A stretch of 64,000 nt of DNA from Elymus sibiricus (GCA_039707655.1 CM077676.1:431063379-431127378), one strand, 5' to 3'; shown: positions 11,501 to 23,525, numbered from the stretch's first letter. The notes: generated from the sequence alone by a model not told the origin. Made by a program: numbers and translations.

Positions 11501-12069
11501 GCTTCGGCATTCCGAGTAATGCGGGCGGTGTAGTTTACTATCTCGTCGGAGGGGTGAAGGAGTTGGATGACTTTAGTGGCACAATTGATCGAAGCAATGT
11601 GAGCTTTCAACCAATCCATTCCCAGAATGAGGTCTATGGTGGAAGATTTCAGAATAATGGGAGAGGCAAGGAATTCCAATCCCTTGATTTCGACGGGGAC
11701 GTTGGGTGCGATCATGTCAGCATGCCAATGGCCACTGGGGGTTTTAACGACTAGTGGAGTATGCATCTTCTCATATTATATGCCATGCATGAATGCAAAT
11801 TTTCCTGACATGAATGAATGCGATGCTCCTGAATCAAATAAAACAGAAGCAGGTGCCGAGTTAACGAGAAGGGTATCCATCACAGTGTCAGGTTGCTCCT
11901 GAACTTCTTCAATGTCAACGTGGTAAGCTTGTCCACGTCCATAAGCAGCAGGCCCAGTATTATAGTTGCGGGTTTGGTTGTTGCCACGACCATTACGAGG
12001 AAAAGCCAATTGATTCTGAGTCTGGCGCAGTCCTTGGCAAGGTGACCTAGTTTGCGACACTTGAAGCAC
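8548..12069 (-). pseudogene. Gypsy pol (protease, RT, RNase H, integrase), several stops
   Basis: The protease motif VLFDSGASHSFMS lies near 11830. A TAA at 11776-11778 follows. RT runs from [16 protein letters not shown] to [20 protein letters not shown]. Its catalytic box reads [12 protein letters not shown], so one residue of the paired aspartates and its neighbour are missing through a 6 bp gap near 10885. RNase H begins [22 protein letters not shown] at 10294-10296 breaks it within ALKLW*HYLLG. Integrase has the HHCC zinc region ([17 protein letters not shown] with CDVCRRIK), then [30 protein letters not shown] and the Glu in QGQVERVNQ. The C-terminus [19 protein letters not shown] is chromodomain-like. 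The stop is at 8548-8550. Replication is not possible from this copy. Confidence 0.92.
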
Positions 12070-12974
12070 AGACCATCTTCGGGACGACGAGGAGCAGCAC
12101 GTGGTGGAGCAGCTTGAGCTCTTGGCTGCTTCGATGGTGGAGGAGGCAGGCGGGGTGCAGCATATGAGGGCCTTGGCGCAGGGGCAGTTGGACGATACAT
12201 GCTATTGGGGATCCACATCTTACGCCTTTGTCCTGAGCCTGAGGATGAGCCCACGTCACGATAGCGCTTCTGTGACTCCTTGTGCTTCATCTGAGCAGTC
12301 TCCATCAGGATAGCCTTGTTCACAAGGGTGGCAAAGTCGGTGAAGTCCTGAGCAGCAAGTGCGAGCTTGAGGTCTGGGTGAAGTCCACCACGGAACTTCT
12401 CCTGTCTACGAGCATCAGTTGGGATGTCTTCTTCAGCATAGCGGGACAAGTTAAGAAACTCCCGCTGATAAGCTTCGACAGTCTTAATGCCCTGAGTGAG
12501 GTTACGGAACTCTGTCTTCTTCCGGTCCATGATTCCCTAAGGAATGTAGCGAGCACGGAAGGCAGTCTGAAATTCGACCCAGTTGATGACTGTCCCCTCA
12601 GGTAGTGAACGCCTGTGGGTGGACCACCATTGAGCAGCGGGGCCTTTTAGGAAGTAGGTCGCGAAGGTGACATAGCTGTCAGGGGCGACACTGGCAGATT
12701 CCATCTCATAGGCGATGTCGCGAAGCCAGTCATCAGCATCCAGTGGCTGTTCAGAGTTGCGGTAGGTGGTTGGGTTGAGACGCACAAACTCCTGCAGAGT
12801 TATTGCAGCAGGTTGCTGATTCTGGTTGTTCTGGTGCGGAAACTGGGCCATGATGCCTTGTATGAATTGGCGGTTCACTTCAAATTGCTGCATCATAGCG
12901 GCCATGTAGTCGGGCAGTGGTGGTTGCTCGGGGGCACGACCATGACCACGACCACGAGCACCTGGCCTAACCAT
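12030..12974 (-). pseudogene. Gypsy gag, in-frame stop and frameshift
   Basis: The ATG at 12972-12974 begins MVRPGARGRGHGRAPEQ. The Ty3 gag core follows: NPTTYRNSEQPLDADDWL and FKGPAAQWWSTHRRSLP. A TAG at 12537-12539 interrupts the frame, which continues as MDRKKTEFRNLTQG and FRGGLHPDLKLALAAQD. A CCHC zinc knuckle, CFKCRKLGHLAKDC, closes the protein near 12045, where a single-base shift moves the reading into the pol frame. Gag packages element RNA; this copy would give only the N-terminal half. Confidence 0.9.
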
Positions 12975-13227
12975 CCTGCTAAATTTCAACAGGGGGTAGT
13001 TTAGTAAAAGCATCTGCAAGTGTTTAGCGACAAACATGATGTAACACGACAATAATTAAGTAGGGTAATAGATACATAACAGTAGTCAATTAAGACATAC
13101 AGATCCATACACAGAGTCGGTTACACGCGGACAGCATAACGGCGCAAATTTAAAAAGCTAGACGTACTAGGTGGCGCGCAGGCACGCGGTGGAGGGATAC
13201 AACAACGTGACATAGCGATATGCTACA

Positions 13228-13998
13228 TCAGCGTCGGAGAAAACCACGAAACTCGGGTAACTGCAAGTGACGACGCCGGTCACTCTCGCTGTGAGAATCC
13301 TGTGCTCCGTGGACACTCTGGTGCAGAACCTGGTCCCGAACTGGAAGAAGAGGACCACACGGAGGGATAAAACTTCCAACAGCAGGCCAGTCAAGACCTG
13401 GTGGCATCTCCGTCCTGCGCGGGTAAAGAATGTACTCTGGGTGCATCCGTGCATTGACTGCTGGCAGCAACTGTGTAATAGCGTCGTAAAGACGAGCACG
13501 AGTGGCGTGCAACTCGACAGCAAGAGCTCGAGCAGTGCGGTCCAGAGCCTGAGTGTATTGTACCAAAACCTGCGGGTCATAACGACGCGGCACGTAAGGA
13601 GTACAAACAGTGGTGTAGTATCCAGTATCATTCCCAGCAGGAGCATACGGAATGTATCTGAAGGCAGTATGCTCCAAGCGACTGCTATACTCTCCACGGA
13701 GGCGGGCAATAGCAGTATAGGCAGCATCATGGACCGCCATGTCGACAGTCACTCCAACACCGTGAAAGGTGTGCAACTCAGTGACGGAGGTGTCCTGCCG
13801 ATCGAAGATGCAAACCTCAGCATGGTACTGCTCCTGGTTGAACTCGCGGTAATCCTCGTAAACAGTGTACTCGGGATACCAGCGATATCCCAGCCTGGTC
13901 AAGAGATCGACCAAGATAGCAGGGAACCCAGTCACATCCATAGCCATAGTCAGGCATACGAGCTGTCTTGCGGGACGCGGCGGAAACAAACGATCCAT
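13228..13998 (-). CDS. Extra ORF upstream of gag in the gypsy element, possibly a dsRNA-binding-like fold
   Basis: An uninterrupted 256-residue frame with ATG at 13996-13998 lies between the primer site and gag, in sense orientation, with 253 bp before the gag start. It begins MDRLFPPRPARQLVCL. Residues about 38-100 read as a beta-rich stretch (PEYTVYEDYREF, YHAEVCIFDRQD, ELHTFHGVGVT) followed by a helix (MAVHDAAYTAIARLRGEY). That pattern, with Gly-x-Gly and then an Ala-rich helix, resembles a double-stranded-RNA-binding domain. A long helix (QALDRTARALAVELHATRAR) follows. I do not recognise a named family. It is the only long intact frame in an otherwise dead element. The domain idea is inference; a lineage-specific unknown ORF is the fallback. 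Confidence 0.6.
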   Translation of the reverse strand: MDRLFPPRPARQLVCLTMAMDVTGFPAILVDLLTRLGYRWYPEYTVYEDYREFNQEQYHAEVCIFDRQDTSVTELHTFHGVGVTVDMAVHDAAYTAIARLRGEYSSRLEHTAFRYIPYAPAGNDTGYYTTVCTPYVPRRYDPQVLVQYTQALDRTARALAVELHATRARLYDAITQLLPAVNARMHPEYILYPRRTEMPPGLDWPAVGSFIPPCGPLLPVRDQVLHQSVHGAQDSHSESDRRRHLQLPEFRGFLRR

Positions 13999-14316
13999 CT
14001 GAAACAGAGGAAATTCGAGATCGTCAAATGACAGTGAGTGAATTGTTGCATCGTGTATTCAAAGAAGTAATTGCAGATAATCAAAGCGCCGGGTGGATGT
14101 GATCACGAGGTCCTAGTGTCAGAGTTAGCAAAATCATTTAACCCGAAAAGAAGAGGATTCAGAGTCCCAGAGTATGGAAGAGGAATAAAAGAACCTAATA
14201 CCATCCATGTGCATCGTGGGCCCGTAAGCCACACATCACTGTTAGTAAAATAGTTTTTTGGAAAACTAGACTCAACTTCGGCCAAGGAATCGGAAGGGGG
14301 CTTCCTACAGGCAGTC

Positions 14317-14329
14317 GGCTCTGATACCA
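14317..14329 (-). other. Primer-binding site, initiator tRNA-Met type
   Basis: On the minus strand TGGTATCAGAGCC lies 3 bases inside the 5' LTR boundary. This is the standard primer complement for initiator tRNA-Met in plant LTR elements and fixes the element orientation. Confidence 0.9.
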
Positions 14330-14332
14330 ACT

Positions 14333-17300
14333 TGTGACGCGCCTGCTCGACACATGCACTAATCATACACACAAACGTGCACGCTCGAGATCAGAGACTC
14401 ACGGGAAGATATCACAACACAACTCTAAACTCAAATTTAAACATAAATCATCATATTACAAACCAGGGGTCACGAGGACCCGAATACATAAGTCATACAA
14501 ACCATAATATCTGAGTACAGACATAGTTAGTCAAGTTTTGCCTTAAGAAGGCTAGCACAAATAACGACATGATCGAAGAGGCGCAGGCCTCCTGCCTGGG
14601 AGCCTCCGAACTACTCCTGGTCGGCTGGCTCAACCCAGTAGTAGTGACCTCCAGGGCTCTCCTGGTAGTAGCAGTGTGTGGTGGCGTCTGGCTCCTGGGC
14701 TCCATCATCTGGTCGCAATTATCGGGTATGGGGGAAAGAATAGCAGAGCAACCGTGAGTACTCATCCAAAGTACTCGCAAGACTGACATCAGAACTATGC
14801 TAAATGCATTGTATCAAAGGAATGGGGCTATATCTGTGGATTGTACTGCAGAATGCTGGAATAAAGGGGGAGAGGCCTAGCCTATCGAAGACTAGCATCT
14901 TGAAGCAATCTTGCAGCATCAGAAGAGAATAGAGCAAGATAATATATAGCAAACATAGTTTAGTAACTCCCTGAGATACTTCCTCGACTAACCTGCGAGA
15001 AAGTGATCCTGAGAGCAGTAGTAGCAGTTTAATAATGTGACAGTATTCATTTATAGTTGTAGCTGATCGAGATACAACTCTGAGCGTCCTGTTACCGTGG
15101 ACACGGCTATTCGAATAGATAACTTCCCTGCAGGGGTGCACTACTGTTACCCAACACGCTCGATCACATCTGGCCGGACACACTTGCTGGGTAATGCCCG
15201 GCCTCGGGTGATCAACACGAAGCAGCGTCCTACCTAAGCTCAGCAGAGAGGTCAGCACGCCGGTCTAAATCCTAAGCACAAAGGGGTCTTGGGCCATCGC
15301 CCTCCGCACTACTGCACGTTGCGAGACTGGCTGAGGCCCAAGCGCAACACTGTATACACAAGTGACGTAACTAGCCCACCCCAACAATCAGGCCGCATCT
15401 CTGAGCTGTGACATCTGAAGAGCTTTCGGGAGAAACGTACGACGCAGAGGGCCCCATTAAACCATTATCCCACGTGGTGGTAGTGCGTATAGGCACGTAG
15501 CCAACTCAGATCAAATACCCAAATCCGTTAAGCACGTTTAGTAACTCGTAGAGGCGAACAGGGTTCCTGTTGCTCCGACTTGGTAAGACATGTCGCGCGG
15601 GTGCTCTTGGAGCCGACCCGTCTTTAGTGGTATGTCTCGCGGGCACCCTTGGGGCCAGCCCGACTTTAACAGTTTAAGTATTGTAGTATGTAAATGTTTC
15701 CCGTGATCATCACCCAGTGTAATCACGGCTCGGTAACAAGCATGGCATACGGACAAGGGTGATGGGTCACCGATGAAGCAGTAGCACAACTAACTAAGCA
15801 TTGTGGGACAACAGGTGGAGTATCAATAGCAGACTACAAAATCAGGCTATGCATCGGAATAGGTGCTATCGAACAGTAGCAGGGGCAATTTTAATGCAAG
15901 AATAAGAGAGAAGGAGTGGGCGATATCGAGATGATCAAGGGGGTTTTGCTTGCCTGGAAGCTCTGCTGAAGGGGCCTGGTCGTCGGCGACGTCGTCGTAC
16001 ACGGCAGCGTCGTCGGCAATCTCGGGGGCTATCGGGAGAGAAGGGGGGAGAAGAAACAATAAATACATGACAAAAATGCAACAGCGATGCATGACATGCC
16101 TAAATGATATGCAGAGGTACTTTACTGCCTATCTAAATGATTTAGTTACTTTAGGAATTTAATTGGATTTATTTTATTAAGGTTGTGCACTATTCATATA
16201 CCGGATACGGGCAAAATGTCCCATGTTCAGTATGTTAGAGGGGTGTGGCAGGCATGTGGATAGGTTATTCAGATTCTTCACATTTTTCTGATCATTTTAC
16301 ATATATAAATTATTTTCATCCGAGTTATGGTTTAAAAGATATGAATTTTCAAAGTTTTAAACATTTTCTGGATTTTTGAATTTATTTAAATTAGAATTAT
16401 CCGAAAAAGTATTTGTGACGTCATCATGACGTAGGGGTGACGTCAGCAGTCAACAGTCTCGCTGACCAGTCAAATCTGACAGGTGGGACCCATCTGTCAT
16501 AGGCTGTTTAATCTAATCAGAGTTTATTTAATCTAATTATAATAATTAGCAGGTGGGCCCCCTTAGTCAGTGACTAATTATCTAATTAATTTAATTAACG
16601 AATTAATTAACTTTTTATTTATTTCTAAAAACGTTTTAATTTGCGGGGCCCGCATGTCAGTGGGCCATCAGCGCCACGTTAGCGGCTGACCGGGGTCAAC
16701 GGACCCACTGGGGCCCTCGGTCAGTGGTACCGAGGCGGGACCCAGCCGGCCACGTCGGCGACGGCCATCGGAGCTCTCCGGCGAGCTCACGCGACGGCGA
16801 TCAACCCCGGCGAGCCCGGGTTTCGTCTACGGTGCACCTTTTAGGGCGTTTCTTCCGGCGTTCGAACGAGTGGAGCAGCGCGCGTCGATCTAGCCTATCG
16901 GTGCTGGCTGCGGTGGTCGGAGTGGAGCGCTACGATGGCGACGGTGGACGGCGGCGTTCGGGCGAAGTCGGGAACGGCGATGCTGTGAGCTAGCGAGCAG
17001 GAAAAGCAGCTGGGAAGGCTCTACGCGAGCTCACGAACTCGATGGACAGCAGGGCGCGCGCGTTTGGTCGCCGGAGCACAGCCGGCGACGAGCTCAGGCG
17101 AAGGCGCATTCGGGTGCCGGTGGAATCGAACGGCAGAGGACGGCCGAGACGGGGAGAGGAGAGGGGAGAGAAGGCGGTGCTCACAGGGAGCCTGCAGAGG
17201 TGCGTAATAGGCTCGGGGAAGGCTCGTGGTGGCCGGTGTTGGGGAACGTAGCAGAAAATAAAAAATTTCCGACCTACGCACCAGCCCAGGACCACTATGG

Positions 17301-20257
17301 AGACTGCATACAAGGTTTGATCTTTTTCGTTACCGACTCGTAGCGCAAGTAGAAAGTAGAGTCGATGACGAACGGCGGTGCAGATCCCCGCAGCTAGGAT
17401 TTTACAACCTCCCAACCGCGAGGATGTATACCCTCATCCGCCCCGCGGACAGCCCTCCGGGAGGCGGTTGGACAGTCCCCCGGACGGTGTCGCAGACAGC
17501 CCTTCGGGAGGACCTCCGAAAATTGGACTGTCACTCGGACAGCCCTTCGGGAGGACCTCCAAAACTCGGACGGTCACACGGACAGCCCTTCGGGAGGCAC
17601 TCTCGAACTAAGACCGAAACTACGATCTCTCTACAGAGTTGCACACATACGGTGTCATCTATCCGGCAGGGCTTCGCCGTCCAGAACTAGTTCCCACCGG
17701 AACCCAGACAGCCTTTCGGCTCTACGAAACTATTTCGCTGGGAGGGAGAGAGAATGCCAGATCATGCATGGCTTGTGTATGAGAGCAAGAGTGAATTTTT
17801 GGGCTGCCTCCTCACCCCTATTTATAGGGTGAGAGACTATGGTAAAAATACCAAAATGCCCTCAGATTTTCACTATTCATAATAGTGATTCCACTATTCA
17901 TAAATAGTGTTTCCCACTATTCACAATAGTGTTTTCCACTATTTTCGTAATAGTGTTTTCACTAGTCATGAGATATTTTCTCCCAATAGTGTTTCCCACT
18001 ATTCATAATAGTGTTTCCACTACTCATGAGATATTTTCTCCCAAAAAGCACTTTCACTATTCACGACGACATTTTTCAGCGTCTGATCGAACTGAAAATA
18101 TTCATGTGGGCTTAGAAAATTTCCAGTACCCACCAAAATAATTTTCAACGCGAGCCGGAACAATTCCGGTTTAGTGATTTTCATCTGCGAAAAGCATCTG
18201 AAGCGGTTTCGGCAGCTCCGGAACATTTCCGGTTTTCATTCCGGAAAATTCCAGAAAGTTTCCAGAATGATTCTGGCACCCTCGAAGAATTATCAGGCAT
18301 GTGCCAAAACCAATTTGACTTTATGGTATCCTCTGAAACAACTTTTCAGTTTCACCGGAACTCATCCGATGACCTCTCTCTTTGGAACTTTTCCGCTGTC
18401 TCCGAAAACTTTTTCTGGAAACTTTCTCTCAGACTCCCTGTCTAGTATTCAGCAGATAGATGACCCTTAAGCATGTGACCCTATAGGTTCGGTGAAGTAT
18501 AGACATGACCCGGAACCCCTTCCGATCAATGATCAACATCGGAGCCGTGGACACCCATATTGACCCCTATACCCACACGAATGAATATTCGAGTGAACCT
18601 CCAGTTGCCGTGTGCTATTCCTGTTGCTTCGCGATATGTTACAATTACCCGAGGTGAGACATGTTGGCATCCCCGTGGATCAACACCTTGTCCACTATGC
18701 CAGTTACCTCGTTGCCGGTATTGTTCTCTTTTCTCGTTCCCGTGTTCCGGCATCCCTGTGATCAAATCACCCTGTATCTGGCCAGACGATGATGGATACC
18801 GTAACACCGAGAGGGCCCAGAGATATCTCTCCATCGTCGGAGGAGCAAATCCCAATCTTGAGCTATCAAGTTACTTGACATACTTTTCCATGAACCCGTA
18901 AGCCGCCGTAATAGACACCCATTTACGGATGACGTTTAACAAACCCCAAAGTTCATGAAGCAAGCATGAAGAAACTCGATACTCTCATGGTCTAAGGAAT
19001 CATGCAAACGTTAACCATCTCTGTGTTATTAACCATTAACTTATGACGAATGAATCTCATAGCATAACATCAATTCGGGTCGATTCAACACAAGTGTTCT
19101 ACCAACATTGTGCCCTCAAAATTGCCGGCATAGCCATGCCCATGATCAGGAAAACAGGATCATGATGCAATACTTGAGCCAGTTTTAGAGGCCAGACTAG
19201 GAATACATTTTATGAGTCTTCCTCCGAGCCTCGTGGTTATTGCAGACTCGAGAACCATAGCAGTTATAGCATGGAACATAAACCTAATTATGAACAGGGA
19301 GATAATCAATAACATTTATTATTGCCTCTAGGGCATATCTCCTACAGCCGGAGACGGCGACGATCGGCGGTGGCGATCCGAGGAAGGAGGAGAAGGTGGC
19401 GGCGTCGTTGGAGCTTCCCGGCTCCAATGACTGGGTCCAGGCGGCGTAGCGGACGGAGGCGGTGCTCTACGCCATCTCGGCGACGGGTCGGGAGGCCGGT
19501 AGCTGCGGGATCGGCGGCGGCGATGGCGGGCGTCTTCGGGTGAGAGAGAGAGAGAGCGCACGGGCGAGGGGGGAAAGATCAGGGGCCGGCTAGGGTTCCA
19601 GGGGGGCGGTCTTATCCGCCTCGATCCCCTGTAGCGACGCGGGCAAAGGAGAGGGTGCGGCTGCGGCTAACCGGCGAGCTCGCGGTCGGGCGCGCGAGCG
19701 ACCGCGGGGATGAGCTGTGCGAGGAGGGAGGCGATAGAGCGAGGTGGGCTGGGCCGGCTAGCTGACTAGAGCCCAGCCGCTGCGGCCCTTTTCTATTTCT
19801 TCTTTTCTTCCTCTGTTTTCCTTTTTAGCTTTTTTTTGTAAATAGTTTAGCCCTAATTTTAGTTTTGTAAAAGATGTGACTTAGTCCAATAATTAGTATG
19901 CAATATTTGCTAACACCAGAAATTTGTTTGGAGGTGATATAATTTCATATGACTTTTAAGTAAATAAGAAGGTATTAATAGTTGCTGAATTGGTTCTGTT
20001 TTAGGATGAAATGGTCATTTAACTAATTAAATAAATGTTGATTACATTTTTATAAATGCCTCTGGATTATTTGCAATATTATGAACATTTTAGTTTTCAC
20101 ATTTGAATAACTTTCATTTTCACTTTATATTTAAATTTCAATTTGATTTGGATTTTGATATGAGATATGATGCAAATGATTGATCAAGCACTGTTAATCA
20201 TGATGACATGGCATTATCAACAGGGGGTTACTGTAGCTATTACACGGGGATGTTACA
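14333..20257 (-). repeat. 5' LTR of the long gypsy element, interrupted by a copia solo LTR
   Basis: It aligns with 4713-8511 and is 5925 bp long because 17237-19346 plus one 5 bp duplication is inserted. Without them it is 3810 bp, close to its partner. It begins TGTGACGCGCCTG (plus strand) and ends GGGATGTTACA, followed by the TAAGT duplication. Confidence 0.92.
17237..19346 (-). mobile_element. Solo LTR of the Angela/BARE-like copia family nested in the gypsy 5' LTR
   Basis: The plus strand starts TGTTGGGGAACG and ends ATATCTCCTACA. The whole stretch is the reverse complement of the LTRs at 35494-37597 and 42978-45037 with moderate divergence. It is flanked by GCCGG on both sides (17232-17236 and 19347-19351), and the sister gypsy LTR shows the same site with a single GCCGG. 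No internal region is present, so recombination between two LTRs most likely removed it. A minus-strand TATA-like CTATAAATAGG occurs near 17815-17829. Confidence 0.92.
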
Positions 20258-20299
20258 TAAGTCATGGTACTTGCAAACCAGAAAAACCCGTCACAGAAC

Positions 20300-20430
20300 T
20301 TGTGTTGCGGGTGCATTTAAGGCACAGATGTGAGCTGAACCGGTCGGACTCTTGGTTTTCTCTGTTTTGCAGTCACATGCGGTGCACGTGACGCCTCTAA
20401 GGATAGGCTTTTTTGCAGACAAGTCCCTTT
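20300..20430 (+). repeat. Left terminal inverted repeat of the MULE
   Basis: It pairs with 25001-25146 in inverted orientation over about 130 bp, with short indels (for example GTCGGACTCTTGG against GTTGGACGCCCGG). Similarity fades after the T-run near 20425. Confidence 0.8.
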
Positions 20431-20723
20431 TTTAGTGCGAGGGTCGTATTGCAAAATTGCTAGTTTTATAACCGAATCGAGTCGGATTGGATCGAAACCA
20501 AATCCCTAGCTCTCCTCTCACACCTTGCGGTGACGGTGTTGACGGCGGTGAGACATCAAGCTGTGGCGTCGTCCCTTCTAGCTACAGTGCTTCCTCCTCC
20601 CTTGTTGGAAGTAGCCGCACCGCCGTCGTCATGGCAGACAGTGTGGCAGTCTCGGGCGAGAGCGATGAGAGCATGGCTCTGGCTAGCCGCAACGGCGTCG
20701 GTAGGGGGGAGGGGGGTCTTTGG

Positions 20724-21567
20724 TCTTTCCTCAAGAGGTCTGGAAGCGCGGTGAGCCGGAGATGCGGCCTGAGCACGGCCGCGTTGTCATTGCTCGTAAA
20801 GCGGGCATGGTGGAGCTCAAGCAGGATTTTCGCGGGCGTGTCTTGTATGCCACCATCATTGGACAGTCGTGGAGCGTGGTGACATTGGAGGCACTAGCGG
20901 CGGTGATGGAGTCACAGTGCGTTGTCCGATGGACGGCCACGAAGGTGGAGGTCACTTTCCCACCATTCAACTTTTTCGTCCGCTTTGACTCGCGGGAGGA
21001 TTGCACTCATGTGGTGCACGCGTCGGACCAGTAGCGTTGTGGCAACACTAGAATTGGTTTCCAGCGCTGGTCAAACTTCTCGCGTGGTACGCCGGGGAAG
21101 CTCGAGTACAAGACAACATTTAGTTTCGAGGGGCTCCCGGAGAAGCTTGGGATCCGGACACCGCCAACCTGGTGCTCGCCGGTGTCGACAGCGCGCTCAT
21201 CGACATGCTCCCGGCTACCGACAAGTGGGTGCTGACGGTCACCGTGTGGCTACGTGACCCTAGTGGGGTGCCAAAGGTGCCCACTATCTCTATTTCGGCA
21301 CCTCCTCCGCAGCCATGGAAGCCAGACTCCGACGACGAGAATGCACATTCACCGCCGCCTCCGAATTCTCTGACAGAGCGTGTCACCATACACATTCCAG
21401 TGACTATGCATCTGAAAGCGGTCATCAACCGTGGCCCATTGGTAAGTGAAGACTTGACTGATGAATTTCTCCCTGACGAAGGCGTAGACCTTAGCTGTAA
21501 ACACACTTTCACCACTTGGTGTGGCAAGATAGATGGCACTGGCCCTGGTCAGTGTGGCAAAGCTTAA
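20724..21567 (+). pseudogene. Captured DUF4283-like / zinc-knuckle protein fragment inside the MULE, frameshifted
   Basis: The first part reads RPEHGRVVIARKAGMVELK and FRGRVLYATIIGQSWSVVT, then FFVRFDSREDCTHVV. A TAG at 21032-21034 follows, with RIGFQRWSNFSRGTPGKLEY continuing in frame. The frame then shifts near 21150 and resumes as LAGVDSALIDMLPATDKWVL and WLRDPSGVPKVPTISISA, ending at TAA 21565-21567. This pattern (RFDSREDC, RWSNF, W.L PSGVPK) matches DUF4283-type proteins that are very common in grass transposons and host copies. It reads opposite to the MULE transposase, as expected of captured sequence. Identity is from memory. Confidence 0.55.
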
Positions 21568-22194
21568 GCGTTGAAGCACTGAAGCTGGATTATTAGAGAG
21601 TCATTGGAGCATTGGAGCTGGAGTGTTATATTGTCAGTTTGGTTATTGTCATTTGAACTTGCTAAAATGTAGTCTGTTATGTGAACTTGTTGTGTGTTGT
21701 TGTCAGTTTGGTTATTGTCAGTTTGGATGTTGTATTCTTGGATGCTGCCTGTTAGAGATGTTGAAGCAGTTTGTGAACTTCCTGCTTGTTATGTTGTAAT
21801 CTTGGCTACGGTGTCATGTGTTAAAACTATGTTCGACAATTGAGTGAATTTTCTGCTTATTTATTTGCAAGTGAGTGCCATATATGAGAGCTAGCATGAA
21901 CTTGGCTGATTTCACATATGCAAATTCACTGTGGTACATAGTTTTACCAAGTAGTTCAGCAAGTTCATAACTACCAAAAGATTGGTACATAATTTCATAC
22001 ATTTTCTGGCCACTTCTGAATAAACAAAAGACCATAGCGAATGCAGTTCACATAGATTGAGATGATTTAGTTCAGTACTTAATAGTACTACTTCAGGAGA
22101 AGAGAATATAAAACATCTCATACTTCATCTAATGGTGCTCCTTGGTTGAATTGGAACTCAACTTGATCTTGCTCTTGCACATGTCCAGTTCTGC
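21568..22194. other. MULE interior without recognised coding sequence
   Basis: T-rich stretch with repeated GTCAGTTTGGTTATTGTCA units near 21633-21730. It may be the 3' tail of the captured fragment. No gene features were seen. Confidence 0.4.
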
Positions 22195-23525
22195 TTGTCC
22201 CTTCCCCAAATTAAATCCAGACCACTCCCCTAGTTTTCGTTTTCCTGCTCCTTGTAGGACCCCTTGTTCTTCTTGAATCGTTCTTCCTCTTCTTCTTGGT
22301 TGTTCTGGTTCATGTTGATCTTCTGGTCCTCTGCCTGCTGCTTGTGGCCCACCTCTTCTTCCTCTTGCTCCTCCAGCTCCTCTTCCTCTGTGTGGTGCTT
22401 GGGCTGGTGCAGCAGCTCTAGCAACTGGTATGTTCGCCCTGTGCTCAGCTACAAATGCACTTTCTTTTGGAATAGGTGCACCCTACTAACATGAACTCCT
22501 TGTGTTGGTCCCTATACACAGAAATAAGTTAAAGACAGTGTCATTTTCATCATACATCAGTTAATGGCAGTGCACTTAAAAATAAATAATAAAATATTAA
22601 ATTGTGTTATAAGTACCTCATGTGATAAAATATGTACCATGTTGTCTTCTACCTGCGTTGGGTCCAACTGTGGGCTCAATGTTTTAAACCTATATATGGG
22701 CTTCTCCTTCTTCTTTTTTTCTTCTTATACTCCTCATCATCAGTCACTTTTGTGTTTTTTCTCCCAGTCATCCTATTCTGGCAGTTGCAGATCATCCTCA
22801 TAAACATCATCTGCCCCAGGAACATGCCTATACTCAGCTCCTATGTTTCTACCCTTCTCAAACAAAACATCTTGCACAGTATCATCTATATTCTTATCAT
22901 ACTCCTCATCCACCTCCTCCATTCCATAATCACTGTCATACCAAGTAGGATCTATGTCTGAATCACATTCATACTCTTCTTCTGAAATTTCTGAATTCTC
23001 TGATATATCTGAATTTTCTGCATCCTCTATACCAGCTGCATCTGCATGTTGCTCTGAATTCTGTGCATTAGCTGCATTTTCTGAACTAGCTGCCACTTTA
23101 TATGATTTCATCTTTCTAATCTTATATATCCTTGCTAAGAGGGATCATTATAACTTTAGGTAGTTCAGGGGAACCTTTCATTACAATGTCATTTTCCTCC
23201 TCCTGCATCTCAGTTTTTCTGATATGCTTGACAAACAAAACCAGGACCTTTGAGTGAACAGAGGCTCTAGCCATCTTCAGACAGTCAACCTCAAAGTTTA
23301 TTTGCACCAGATCTGCAAGTGTTTTACTCCTACCAGGTGGGCACTAAAACATAATTTTCTGCTGATCAGGATAATTCAATTGTCCTGGCATGTAGTCTAT
23401 CATGTCATTACACAAGTATTTCTGTCCAGGTTATCAAACCACGATATCTTCTCATACAAATATGTTAGACTCACTCCCTTCCCCATGAAAACCCCACCAT
23501 GATGCACCTCCACACTGAATTTCAT
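22195..23525 (-). pseudogene. MURA-type MULE transposase remnants: N- and C-terminal parts, catalytic core missing
   Basis: A minus-strand ATG at 23523-23525 starts MKFSVEVHHGGVFMGKG, followed by YEKISWFDNLD, the typical N-terminus of Triticeae MULE proteins. The frame is broken by a TGA near 23400 and resumes as QINFEVDCLKMARASVHSK. An acidic segment follows (SDISENSEISEEEYECDSD, PTWYDSDYGMEEVDEEYD), as in the linker before the MULE domain. After a non-coding gap the C-terminal tail appears: PIPKESAFVAEHRANIP, then GRGAGGARGRRGG. The central MULE DDE domain and the SWIM zinc finger expected between them are absent. This copy cannot be catalytic. Confidence 0.65.

Larger units (their letters stand above)
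4713..20257 (-). mobile_element. Ty3/gypsy LTR retrotransposon (Tekay-type chromovirus) with long LTRs and an extra ORF
   Basis: Both LTRs run TGTGACGC to GATGTTACA on the plus strand, so they open TGTAACATC and close with CA when read in element orientation. The element is flanked by the 5 bp target duplication TAAGT (4708-4712 and 20258-20262). Order on the minus strand: 5' LTR, Met-initiator primer site, extra ORF, gag, protease, RT, RNase H, integrase with chromodomain-like tail, polypurine tract, 3' LTR. LTRs are about 3.8 kb without the nested insertion. The clade call rests on the integrase C-terminus and domain order. Coding capacity is lost through several stops, a frameshift and an RT active-site deletion. 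It landed next to a Mutator-like terminal repeat. Confidence 0.93.
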
